64,000 nucleotides of DNA, from the NCBI GenBank assembly GCA_016710115.1, contig JADJLN010000002.1, positions 434,001 to 498,000 on the forward strand. The letters are read 5' to 3'. Positions 44,787 to 52,406 of the stretch are shown here, one piece after another. The DNA comes from Saprospiraceae bacterium (GTDB lineage Bacteria; Bacteroidota; Bacteroidia; Chitinophagales; Saprospiraceae). Positions within the stretch are counted from its first letter, which is position 1. Each line of letters starts with the position of its first letter. The position numbers were made by a program, and so were the translations under genes. The notes under the pieces were generated by a model, which worked only from the letters and a program-made list of their open reading frames with translations, was not told the DNA's origin and made no database searches.

Positions 44787-44860
44787 TCGGGGTACCAGGA
44801 TTTGAACCTGGGACCCCCTGCTCCCAAAGCAGGTGCGCTACCGGGCTGCGCTACACCCCG
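44787..44860 (-). tRNA. tRNA-Pro (TGG)
   Basis: Cloverleaf on the minus strand: acceptor CGGGGTG/TACCCCG with discriminator A, D-arm GCGCAGCCCGGTAGCGC, anticodon stem-loop CTGC-TTTGGGA-GCAG (TGG), T-arm CCAGG-TTCAAAT-CCTGG. 74 nt without CCA. Intact founder of the pseudo-tRNA array to its left. Confidence 0.93.
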
Positions 44861-44899
44861 AAAAAATGACCGCTTTCGATAAAACGTGACGGTGCATTG

Positions 44900-44986
44900 C
44901 GGTGAGAGCGAGATTCGAACTCGCGGTACCTGTTACAGTACGTCGGTTTAGCAAACCGGTGGTTTAAGCCACTCACCCATCTCACC
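44900..44986 (-). tRNA. tRNA-Ser (GCT)
   Basis: Class II tRNA of 87 nt: acceptor GGTGAGA/TCTCACC with discriminator G, anticodon loop TTGCTAA (GCT), long variable arm (GTACTGTAACAGGTAC), T-arm GCGAG-TTCGAAT-CTCGC. Confidence 0.93.
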
Positions 44987-45066
44987 TTTGGGCTAAATTT
45001 ATGCCACTTTCGTTAAAGCGACTGCAAAGATAATGAAACACTCCGCCAAAAGTCAAATGAAATTGA

Positions 45067-46293
45067 TCAGGAAGCCATAGAAAGTTGTTTCTCCAACCCC
45101 TCTACCGTCATCCGGAAATCCCGATCCGTATCCATCATGTCCTGGACAGCCCGACACGAGTAGATCACCGTACTGTGATCCCGCCCGCCAAACATCTCTC
45201 CAATCGTTTTCAACGACTTGTTGGTCAGGCTCTTGGCCAGAAACATCGACAACTGCCGTGCAATGACTACCGGCCGCTTCCGCGTCTTCGCCCGCAACTT
45301 ATCCACCGGAATATTGTAATGCTCTGCAACCTGGTTCTGGATATGATCCAGAGTCAGCTCACGCTGCGCCTCCTTGACAAACTTCCGCACAACTTCCCGC
45401 GCCAGATCCACATCAATGGTCCGCTGATTCAATGAAGCCTGCGCCGCAATGGAGTTCAATACACCTTCCAGCTCACGGACGTTGTCTTTGATGTGATAAC
45501 AGACATATTCTACCACATCTCGTGGCAGTTCGATGCCGTCTTTGTGCATCTTTTCTTCCAGAATGGCCATCCGGGTTTCCAGATCCGGTGCCTGGAGGTC
45601 GGTGGTCAACCCCCACTTGAAACGGGAGATCAACCGTTCTTCCATGCCTTCCAGATCGCGCGGAGGCCGATCGGAAGTCAGGATGATCTGATGCCCACTC
45701 TGATGGAGGTGATTGAAAATATGGAAGAAGATCTCCTGTGTCTTGACCTTGTTGGCCAGAAACTGGATGTCATCCAGGATCAGGATGTCAATGTTCTGGT
45801 AATAGGCGACAAATTCATTGATCGCATTGTTCTTGATCGCCTGGATGATCTGGTTGGTAAACGACTCGGTCGTCCCGTAAAGCACATTCTTGTTCTTGTT
45901 GGTCTTCACCACTTCATTTCCGATCGCCTGGGCGAGGTGGGTTTTTCCCAATCCGACCTGGCCATAGATCACCAGGGGATTGAAGGCTGTACCACCCGGC
46001 TTCTTGGCGACGGCCATACCGGCAGAGCGTGCAAGTTTGTTGCAGTCCCCTTCGATGAAATTGTCAAAGTTGTAACTCTTGTTGAGATGCGGATCAACCC
46101 GCACCTGCTTGATGCCCGGGATCACAAACGGATTCATGAACGCATCGGGCATAAAGCCCAGGGAAGAATCACTCTGTGATTGCCCGTTGACTCCGTTTCC
46201 CTGTTTCCGATCTCCTGCAGCCGGCCCCATCAGAATCTGATATTCCAGCTTGGCATGCTCACCCAGCTCCTTCTGGATGGTCGCCTTCAACAA
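45067..46293 (-). CDS. dnaA: replication initiator DnaA, domains II-IV
   Basis: Main part of DnaA. AAA+ domain: LVIYGQVGLGKTHLAQAIGNE (Walker A), IDILILDDIQFLA (Walker B), TSDRPPRDLEG (sensor region) and ERLISRFKWGL (arginine finger). The C-terminal DNA-binding domain has KTIGEMFGGRDHSTVIYSC, the DnaA-box recognition motif. The natural start is not the ATG at 46293. Domain I is in the adjacent frame at 46287-46475, and a one-base loss near 46343 (CAGTCCCC, where one more G would give QVPNKFFYEWLEEHYVSLL) separates them. The full gene is 45067-46475, about 470 residues. Confidence 0.93.
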   Translation of the reverse strand: MLKATIQKELGEHAKLEYQILMGPAAGDRKQGNGVNGQSQSDSSLGFMPDAFMNPFVIPGIKQVRVDPHLNKSYNFDNFIEGDCNKLARSAGMAVAKKPGGTAFNPLVIYGQVGLGKTHLAQAIGNEVVKTNKNKNVLYGTTESFTNQIIQAIKNNAINEFVAYYQNIDILILDDIQFLANKVKTQEIFFHIFNHLHQSGHQIILTSDRPPRDLEGMEERLISRFKWGLTTDLQAPDLETRMAILEEKMHKDGIELPRDVVEYVCYHIKDNVRELEGVLNSIAAQASLNQRTIDVDLAREVVRKFVKEAQRELTLDHIQNQVAEHYNIPVDKLRAKTRKRPVVIARQLSMFLAKSLTNKSLKTIGEMFGGRDHSTVIYSCRAVQDMMDTDRDFRMTVEGLEKQLSMAS

Positions 46294-46475
46294 GCTGACA
46301 TAATGCTCTTCCAGCCATTCATAAAAAAACTTGTTGGGGACTGGATCGTCAGTACGGCATTATCAAGATGTACCGGTTTAATGGGCTCGAACCACGTCTT
46401 ATAACTCTGGGCAGCGATACTACTCTTGATCGTACGGAGACAATTGTCCCATACCGTATTGCGGTCCTTGGTCAT
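46287..46475 (-). CDS. dnaA: DnaA domain I (N-terminal piece across a frameshift)
   Basis: Real start of dnaA at ATG 46475: VWDNCLRTIKSSIAAQSYKTWFEP...VLTIQ is a normal DnaA domain I used for self-association and DnaB contact. The frame derails after TIQ and should join the downstream frame at NKFFYEWLEEHY. Since dnaA is essential, this break is more likely a sequence error than a mutation. The 287 bp upstream (46476-46762) contain no gene, and I could not identify a cluster of DnaA boxes. Confidence 0.85.
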   Translation of the reverse strand: MTKDRNTVWDNCLRTIKSSIAAQSYKTWFEPIKPVHLDNAVLTIQSPTSFFMNGWKSIMSAC

Positions 46476-46762
46476 GCTTTTCTGATTCGGTTAATTCGGT
46501 ACAAAACTTTCCAGCCCTTCCTGTGGAAGAATCAAAACACCATCGAAATGAATCGCGTAGCCTCTGTTTTCTCCTCGAACCGTGCAGCAATACGGTGCGT
46601 GAGGAAGGACTGCAAAAATGGAAAAATCCGGGGGCAAACGGAACGAAAAATCGAGAAAAATGGAAAAAAAAAGAAGGATCATTTCAGCCCCCTGACCCTC
46701 ACCTCCTTACCCCTGTTGAGGGGAAGAATCACTTTTGCGTATAACCCGTAATGTGTAGGCAG

Positions 46763-47689
46763 TCAATTGGTTGCATTGTTAATTAGTGCAGGTGAGCAGG
46801 TCACACAGGTCGATTTGTAATTTTTTTCGAACCAGATATCCATTCTTCCCAGTACCGTTCCGGCCCATCCGACCTGTCCGATATAAACCGGTTGCCCCAA
46901 ACGGTTGGAAACGACCTCCGGCTGCTCCAGGAACGTGTGCGTATGCCCACCGATGATCAGATCGATATCCTCACTCTTCTGGGCCAGTACAACATCCGAT
47001 ATACGACCCGTCTGCTCATACTTGAAACCGAGGTGGCTCAGGCAGATCACCAGATGACAACCCTTCTTTTTTAACAATCGAGCCGTCCGCTGGGCAACCG
47101 GAAGAGGATCTTCATACCGCACCCCTCCATGAAGCGAGGCCGGAACCAATCCTTCCAGGGCGATCCCCAATCCGAATACACCGATCCGGATCGGGCCTCT
47201 CTCGAAAATCTCAAAATCCCCGACCCGGCCTTCCAGCACCGTATCTGCCACGCGATAGTTGGCATTGAGGATAGGGAAGTTCAACCGATGCCATTGCTTG
47301 TCCAGCAACTCCAGGCCGCCATCAAAATCGTGGTTTCCCAGTATTCCCACATCATAGTTCATGGCAGACATGCTGCTGAATTCCGGCTCTCCACCAAACA
47401 GATTGAAATAGGGGGTGCCTTGCAACATATCGCCTGCATCGACCAGCAGGACATTGGGTTCCTCCTGCCGGATCTTGCGGATCAGGGCCGCTCTTCGGGC
47501 CACTCCGCCCAGGCCCTGCATCCGGCTGCCATCCATCGGAAAGGGGTCCAGCCGGCTATGCACATCATTGGTATGTAAAAGGGTAAGCTTATAGCGTTCC
47601 GGGTCGTTCATTCCCGCCAGATATCCTCCGGAAAGCAGGATGCCGGCTGCCGTGATCGATGTCTTATGGAGAAAGGTTCGACGGTTCAT
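46763..47689 (-). CDS. metallophosphoesterase half of a split 5'-nucleotidase
   Basis: 308-residue exported protein with a Tat-like signal (MNRRTFLHKTSITAAGILLSGG). The calcineurin-like metal sites are TLLHTNDVHSR (D-x-H), VDAGDML (GD), LGNHDFDGG (GNHD), ICLSHLG and GGHTHTF (GHxH). This is the catalytic N-terminal half of UshA-type 5'-nucleotidases, lacking the C-terminal substrate domain, which is encoded by the gene immediately upstream. The stop of that gene (TAG) directly abuts this ATG, so the two are translated together. It hydrolyses nucleotides or similar phosphoesters in the periplasm. Confidence 0.88.
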   Translation of the reverse strand: MNRRTFLHKTSITAAGILLSGGYLAGMNDPERYKLTLLHTNDVHSRLDPFPMDGSRMQGLGGVARRAALIRKIRQEEPNVLLVDAGDMLQGTPYFNLFGGEPEFSSMSAMNYDVGILGNHDFDGGLELLDKQWHRLNFPILNANYRVADTVLEGRVGDFEIFERGPIRIGVFGLGIALEGLVPASLHGGVRYEDPLPVAQRTARLLKKKGCHLVICLSHLGFKYEQTGRISDVVLAQKSEDIDLIIGGHTHTFLEQPEVVSNRLGQPVYIGQVGWAGTVLGRMDIWFEKNYKSTCVTCSPALINNATN

Positions 47690-48325
47690 CTATTCTGCCA
47701 ATGTGATCCGGCCATCCAGTACCGCATCGATGAGGAGTCCCTGTTGCATCCGGCGAGTACAGTGCTGGATGATTGCATCCCGCATCAGCAACCCCGTGTC
47801 GATACGCGGATAGTCGCGTAGAAAATCACACCGGTCCCCGCCATTGGCGATGTAATCCGACATGGCGACGAAATAGGTCTTGTCCTGCTCAATTGGCCGG
47901 TTGTGAATGAGTACAGCCTGGGGCCTGTTCTCCTGGATCTGATAGCGAACCGATGCAGAAACAGGCCACCCGCCCTGGGCCGCCATATGTTCCACCAGTC
48001 GTTCCAGGCCTGCAGCGTCCAGTTTCAGAACAACCAACAGATTATCGAACGGCATTATCTCATAGATCATGCCCAACCGCAGCGGTCCTGCAGCCAGGGA
48101 GGTTCGGCGCACACCACCATAATTCTGGATGGCCAGGTCAACCTGGAGGCCAGTTGCTCCTCGGGCCTCCTCGACAATCAGGTCAGCCAGAAGATTGCCC
48201 AGGCTTGACTCCGGTTTTTGCAAGGTCAGTTCATGGCCCACAATCGCCACGGTATCATTCATGGTCCGGGCCAACTGCTGGCGATAAGGCGTCAGATAAT
48301 GTTCGAGCATACTGTCGGTAGCCAC
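47690..48325 (-). CDS. 5'-nucleotidase C-terminal domain protein (lipoprotein start in another frame)
   Basis: 211 codons that form the UshA C-terminal substrate-binding domain: SSLGNLLADLIVEEA, IQNYGGVRRTSLAAGPL, EIMPFDNLLVVLKL and SDYIANGGDRCDFL. The GTG at 48325 is not a convincing start. One frame over, a lipoprotein signal begins at ATG 48476 (VIQVLLLFLPLSSC, then HRTWHEATHMYRI); a one-base shift near 48345 joins it to GIDQNVATDSMLEHYL. The 48476 start also overlaps the stop of the upstream gene as ATGA. So the full gene is probably 47690-48476, about 262 residues. Confidence 0.82.
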   Translation of the reverse strand: MATDSMLEHYLTPYRQQLARTMNDTVAIVGHELTLQKPESSLGNLLADLIVEEARGATGLQVDLAIQNYGGVRRTSLAAGPLRLGMIYEIMPFDNLLVVLKLDAAGLERLVEHMAAQGGWPVSASVRYQIQENRPQAVLIHNRPIEQDKTYFVAMSDYIANGGDRCDFLRDYPRIDTGLLMRDAIIQHCTRRMQQGLLIDAVLDGRITLAE

Positions 48326-48472
48326 GTTTTGATCTATACCATATGCGGTACATATGGGTGGCCTCGTGCCAGGTCCGGTGGCAGGAGGAAAGGGGCAGGA
48401 ACAGGAGAAGGACCTGAATGACCGGGGTTATTCCTGATTTTGTGAGAGTCGGCGGATTCGCTGCATACCGGA

Positions 48473-49003
48473 TCATAAGCGGAGTGCTGCCTCCTTTTTA
48501 ATGGCAGAAAGGGCCGTCAGGAGGGGGTCATTTTCCTGCTTTTCCAGATGTTCAAACAAGGCTTGAATGTACTGGTCAGCCGTTGCCGTTTTATCCAGCG
48601 ATTGGGCCGTGGCATCCAGGATGGTCATCATGTGTTCGCGAGCCAGCCGGAGGATGGTCCACAAAGACTCGGACACATAGACCTGCTGGGTCACATTGTG
48701 TTCGTATTCCTGCTGGATGGCCTGCATCATGGCCCATTTGAGAGAATTGACCGTCATGTTGTCATGGCGAAGTCGCAGGATCAGATTGGGGATACTGATG
48801 CGTTCACAATACAGGGACAACCGTTCATATGCCTGCAATCGGTGGGGGATGGAGATCTTTTGTGCATCGATCCGTTGATCCATCTGCCGGTTGACCAGGA
48901 GTTGGGCAGTAAGTTGTTTGAGCAGAATATAGACAGTGGCAAACACCACCAGGCCGGGAATCGTCAATTTGAGGATCTCGAGTAATACTTCCAGAGCTGT
49001 CAT
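48473..49003 (-). CDS. membrane-anchored hypothetical protein
   Basis: 176-residue protein with one N-terminal membrane helix (IPGLVVFATVYILLKQL), followed by a cytosolic helical domain (QMDQRIDAQKISIPHRLQAYERLSLYCERI...). This resembles DUF7935-like proteins of Bacteroidota, though I am not certain. It starts the operon with the split nucleotidase (4-bp overlap) and is divergent from the IscA-type gene. Function unknown. Confidence 0.78.
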   Translation of the reverse strand: MTALEVLLEILKLTIPGLVVFATVYILLKQLTAQLLVNRQMDQRIDAQKISIPHRLQAYERLSLYCERISIPNLILRLRHDNMTVNSLKWAMMQAIQQEYEHNVTQQVYVSESLWTILRLAREHMMTILDATAQSLDKTATADQYIQALFEHLEKQENDPLLTALSAIKKEAALRL

Positions 49004-49128
49004 AAATGGAATGCCTTGTATATGGCCCTCAAAAGTACATCAACCGACAGAAAGAAGAAGGCGGGTATTTCGGGAACCAATTGAGGTCCGATTTGTTTGT
49101 AATTTTGTTCTCTCAAATCAACGTACAC

Positions 49129-49485
49129 ATGGCGAAGCCGTCCAGTAGCATTGAAATCCAACCCATCAGCCTGACAGCTGATGCAATTGAGGCATTGAAC
49201 AAGATCCGGCAGGAGGAGTCCATTCCGGATGATCATTATCTGCGTGTCGGTGTCAAAGGAGGAGGATGCAGCGGGTTTACCTACGTGCTGGGTTTTGATG
49301 TAAAAAAGGAGAATGACGAGGTCTTCGAGGTCGGTGGCCTGCCTGTCGTCATGCAACGAGCACACCAGCTGTACCTGATGGGTATCGAAATCGACTGGTC
49401 TAACGGGTTGAACAACCGGGGTTTTGTATTCAACAATCCAAATGCCACAGATACATGCGGGTGTGGCACATCCTTCAACGCTTGA
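49129..49485 (+). CDS. IscA/SufA (HesB) iron-sulfur assembly protein
   Basis: 118-residue A-type carrier for Fe-S clusters. ATG 49129 (MAKPSSSIEIQPISLT) is chosen; the open frame extends back to 49006 but that part is unlike the family. The three ligand cysteines are in KGGGCSGFTY and TCGCGTSF (C-G-C-G). Core LRVGVKGGG and FVFNNPNAT are typical. It delivers clusters to apo-proteins in the cytosol. Confidence 0.92.
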   Translation: MAKPSSSIEIQPISLTADAIEALNKIRQEESIPDDHYLRVGVKGGGCSGFTYVLGFDVKKENDEVFEVGGLPVVMQRAHQLYLMGIEIDWSNGLNNRGFVFNNPNATDTCGCGTSFNA

Positions 49486-49508
49486 TCTCCCCGTTTCTGG
49501 CAAGTCAC

Positions 49509-50141
49509 ATGCCGATATGGCAACGGCTTGTCACGATCTGTATACTGATTTCATCCCTTGCCAGCTTCTCCGCCTGCCATCGCCACGTGGCTACCAATCA
49601 GCATGTTCCTGATCGAACAGCACTGGAAGTAACTGTCCAGGATGCAACGACAATCAGCGGGTGTCGGTTTGTCCTTCATCCGGCGAGTGGGCCGGACCTG
49701 TTGCCTGTTTCATGTGAAAACGAGGAGGTTGATTTTTACCCTGAGGGGGTGTATCAGATCACGTACAGACCGGATTCATCTTCTGTGTTTGCCTGTACTG
49801 CCGACGCCGTACCAGTGCATATCCTGTCATGCCATCCCGTCCGCACAGGCCCACCGCCGGGGACCGGAGGGATCAAGCCTCCCCGAAGACCCTGTGCACA
49901 GACCATCGACCCCTATTCCATTCCCTGGATGACCCAGCTGATGCAACAACTGGATCCGGACAAGGTGACGCGGGTCCAGCTGTCTTCTGGTTTGACAGCA
50001 TATGGCTTCCATTCCAGAAAAGGGTTTTATCTTTTCGATTGCCAGGGTTCATGTGTCTGCATGGACAAGCCGGGCGAAGAGAATTGTAAAACCCGTCCGG
50101 ACCTGAACGAGCCACAAGTCATCCTGGTGAGAAACTACTGA
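49509..50141 (+). CDS. lipoprotein of unknown function
   Basis: 210 residues from ATG 49509. Lipoprotein signal IWQRLVTICILISSLASFSAC. The mature part has eight further cysteines and a central GPPPGTGGIKPPRRPC proline-rich linker. The C-terminal segment (IPWMTQLMQQLDPDKVTRV...FYLFDCQGSCVCMD) resembles small DUF6970-like domains, but this is uncertain. It ends one base before the ruvB start, so is probably co-transcribed with it. Confidence 0.75.
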   Translation: MPIWQRLVTICILISSLASFSACHRHVATNQHVPDRTALEVTVQDATTISGCRFVLHPASGPDLLPVSCENEEVDFYPEGVYQITYRPDSSSVFACTADAVPVHILSCHPVRTGPPPGTGGIKPPRRPCAQTIDPYSIPWMTQLMQQLDPDKVTRVQLSSGLTAYGFHSRKGFYLFDCQGSCVCMDKPGEENCKTRPDLNEPQVILVRNY

Positions 50142-50142
50142 T

Positions 50143-51168
50143 ATGAAAAATCCGAATCTTGAACCTGACGAGCGGTTGATTCCCGATGAGGAACGACAGG
50201 TGGACAAAACCCTGCGTCCCCGTGAACTGGATGATTTCAGTGGGCAGGACAAGATCGTGGACAACCTCAGGGTGTTCATTCAGGCTGCGAAGATGCGGGA
50301 TGAAAGTCTGGATCATGTCCTGCTGCACGGACCTCCCGGACTGGGAAAGACAACCTTGTCGTGCATTATTGCCAATGAACTGGGCGCCGACCTGAAAATG
50401 TCCTCTGGTCCGGTACTGGAAAAGCCCGGCGATCTGGCAGGACTGCTGACCAACCTCGAGGAAGGAGATGTCCTGTTTATTGATGAGATCCACCGGTTGA
50501 ATACGGTGGTGGAGGAATACCTGTATTCGGCGATGGAGGATTTTCGCATCGATATCATGATCGATTCCGGTCCGAATGCCCGATCCATTCAATTGTCGCT
50601 TGCTCCCTTCACCCTGGTTGGTGCCACCACAAGGATGGGATTGTTGACGGCTCCGATGCGCGCGCGCTTCGGGATCAACTGTCATCTGGATTATTACGAT
50701 GTGCATACGTTGACACGGATCCTTCACCGATCTGCCAAACTTCTGGGTATCCCCGTTGAGCCGGAAGGGATTTCGGAGATCGCCCGTCGCAGTCGGGGTA
50801 CACCGCGTATTGCCAATGCCCTGCTGCGCAGGGTACGCGACTTTGCCATGGTCAAGGGGAAGGGCATCATTGATCAACCGATCTCACGGATGGCCCTGGC
50901 CGCTTTGCAAGTGGATGAAGGTGGGTTGGATGAGATGGACAATCGGATCCTCAATACCATCATCGGGAAATTCGGAGGTGGACCGGTAGGTTTGACCACG
51001 ATCGCTACAGCGGTAGGAGAGGAGTCTGGAAATATTGAAGAGGTGCACGAACCCTTCCTGATCATGGAGGGATTTATCCAGCGGACTCCGCGCGGCAGGG
51101 AAGCCACACCCAAGGCGTACAAACATCTGGGTATTGTCCCACCCGGACGTCAGGACATGTTGTTCTAG
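50143..51168 (+). CDS. ruvB: Holliday junction branch-migration helicase RuvB
   Basis: 341 residues. AAA+ motor that with RuvA drives branch migration. N-terminal LRPRELDDFSGQDKIVDNL, Walker A HGPPGLGKTTLS, Walker B VLFIDEIHRL, sensor 1 TLVGATTRMGLLTAPMRARFG (including the arginine finger), sensor 2 RSRGTPRIANALLRRVRDFA and the winged-helix end GFIQRTPRGREATPKAYKHLG. It converges with the gene at 51165, overlapping by 4 bp. Confidence 0.97.
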   Translation: MKNPNLEPDERLIPDEERQVDKTLRPRELDDFSGQDKIVDNLRVFIQAAKMRDESLDHVLLHGPPGLGKTTLSCIIANELGADLKMSSGPVLEKPGDLAGLLTNLEEGDVLFIDEIHRLNTVVEEYLYSAMEDFRIDIMIDSGPNARSIQLSLAPFTLVGATTRMGLLTAPMRARFGINCHLDYYDVHTLTRILHRSAKLLGIPVEPEGISEIARRSRGTPRIANALLRRVRDFAMVKGKGIIDQPISRMALAALQVDEGGLDEMDNRILNTIIGKFGGGPVGLTTIATAVGEESGNIEEVHEPFLIMEGFIQRTPRGREATPKAYKHLGIVPPGRQDMLF

Positions 51169-52406
51169 CGGGGATCAAACAGACTGTTGATCCCGGTCTT
51201 GCTGATGATAGAAAGTTGCAGATCTGCGGCGCGGACCAGGTCGGTGATGTCCCCTGACTGGCGATACAGTTTTAACGATTGAATAGCCGATTCCTCACCC
51301 GATTGCTGGCAGATCCACCAGGTCAACGCAGTGGCAACCGGAAACATTCGGGGTGCTGGATGATAACCGAATAACGGTCGAACATATTCCCGAGAACACA
51401 GAGTGGCCATCCAGTCTTCCAGCAAATCCTCACGCGTTGGAGGAGCAAATGACGGTGACAGGGAGGTGAGAGCCTCGTTCAGGATGGATTTCAATCCATC
51501 ACCCCGGGGGTTCAGGAGTGCTGCCAGATAGGTGGATTCAGGATGTCCATCCAGAGGGGGTAATGCAAATGTCTGAAGGACCTGATCCATCAGTGTCGTT
51601 CGCCCGGGTTCGGACATTTCATCCAGTTGTCTGAGCAGGATATGCAAGCCGTCCAGCTCCAGATCGCGACACAGCAAGGCCAGAATCTGACGTTGTAAAC
51701 CCGGGTCCCTGTCCTCTTTCAACATGAGATCAAGCCAACGGGATGGATCACCGGATGACTGGCACCAGATCAGTTGTGCCCAGGTATTGGCTTCTTCATA
51801 GGCACTGATCCAGGGCGATTCATTCAGCCAGAGCTGGAGGTTTTCCTGGATCGTTTGCCGCCAACCCTGTTGGGCCGGTTGGGTCAGCCAGGTTCTCACC
51901 CAATTATTGTTGAACAGCCGGTTGGTCACTTCCGGGAGCGTACCTTCAGCCGAGGCAGAGGTAAAAAGAGTATGCAAATACAGATCTTCATCAACCGGAT
52001 CGGTCAGGTCAAATGAGGAGGACATACCGGCGAGTAGATCGGGTGCCAAACCTGACTCAATCAGGAAGGGGAGGTCCTGCTGTACAGACAGATTTTCCAG
52101 CCGCAGGGTCCGGATCTGACCCGGGTCCTCCCAGCCGCTCACGATCTCTCGCCAGGAGGGCAGGTTGGCTACCATTTGCTGGTCACCATGCCGGAGAATA
52201 AATCCGAATCGATGGGCATCAATGACACCTGATGCTTGAAATCCTGTGATGAAATCAGTGCAAATTGATCCCGTCAATCCCGGCCAGTTATGTTTTCCTG
52301 TTATCCAGTGCATTTTCCACCAGTCCAGGCTGTTCTCCAGATTGTACAATCCGGAAACATATTCGAGGAGTCGGACGAGCGCTTCATCTGTTGATGTTTT
52401 TTCCAT
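51165..52406 (-). CDS. C-terminal piece of a large unknown secreted protein
   Basis: 413 codons from ATG 52406 (MEKTSTDEALVRLLEYVSG). Upstream in the same frame the sequence reads FQTGELLSSWTSNPES, which continues smoothly from the end of 52301-54313 if one base is changed near 52465 (in CCCGGGG). The content is helical and leucine- and tryptophan-rich, suggesting a repeat-like alpha-solenoid, without motifs I know. Probably the C-terminal 40% of one protein of about 1050 residues. Confidence 0.7.
   Translation of the reverse strand: MEKTSTDEALVRLLEYVSGLYNLENSLDWWKMHWITGKHNWPGLTGSICTDFITGFQASGVIDAHRFGFILRHGDQQMVANLPSWREIVSGWEDPGQIRTLRLENLSVQQDLPFLIESGLAPDLLAGMSSSFDLTDPVDEDLYLHTLFTSASAEGTLPEVTNRLFNNNWVRTWLTQPAQQGWRQTIQENLQLWLNESPWISAYEEANTWAQLIWCQSSGDPSRWLDLMLKEDRDPGLQRQILALLCRDLELDGLHILLRQLDEMSEPGRTTLMDQVLQTFALPPLDGHPESTYLAALLNPRGDGLKSILNEALTSLSPSFAPPTREDLLEDWMATLCSREYVRPLFGYHPAPRMFPVATALTWWICQQSGEESAIQSLKLYRQSGDITDLVRAADLQLSIISKTGINSLFDPR

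Noticed and set aside
46476..46762. Possible oriC next to dnaA
   Set aside because: I found no cluster of TTATCCACA-like boxes in the 287-bp gap; AT-rich runs alone are not enough.
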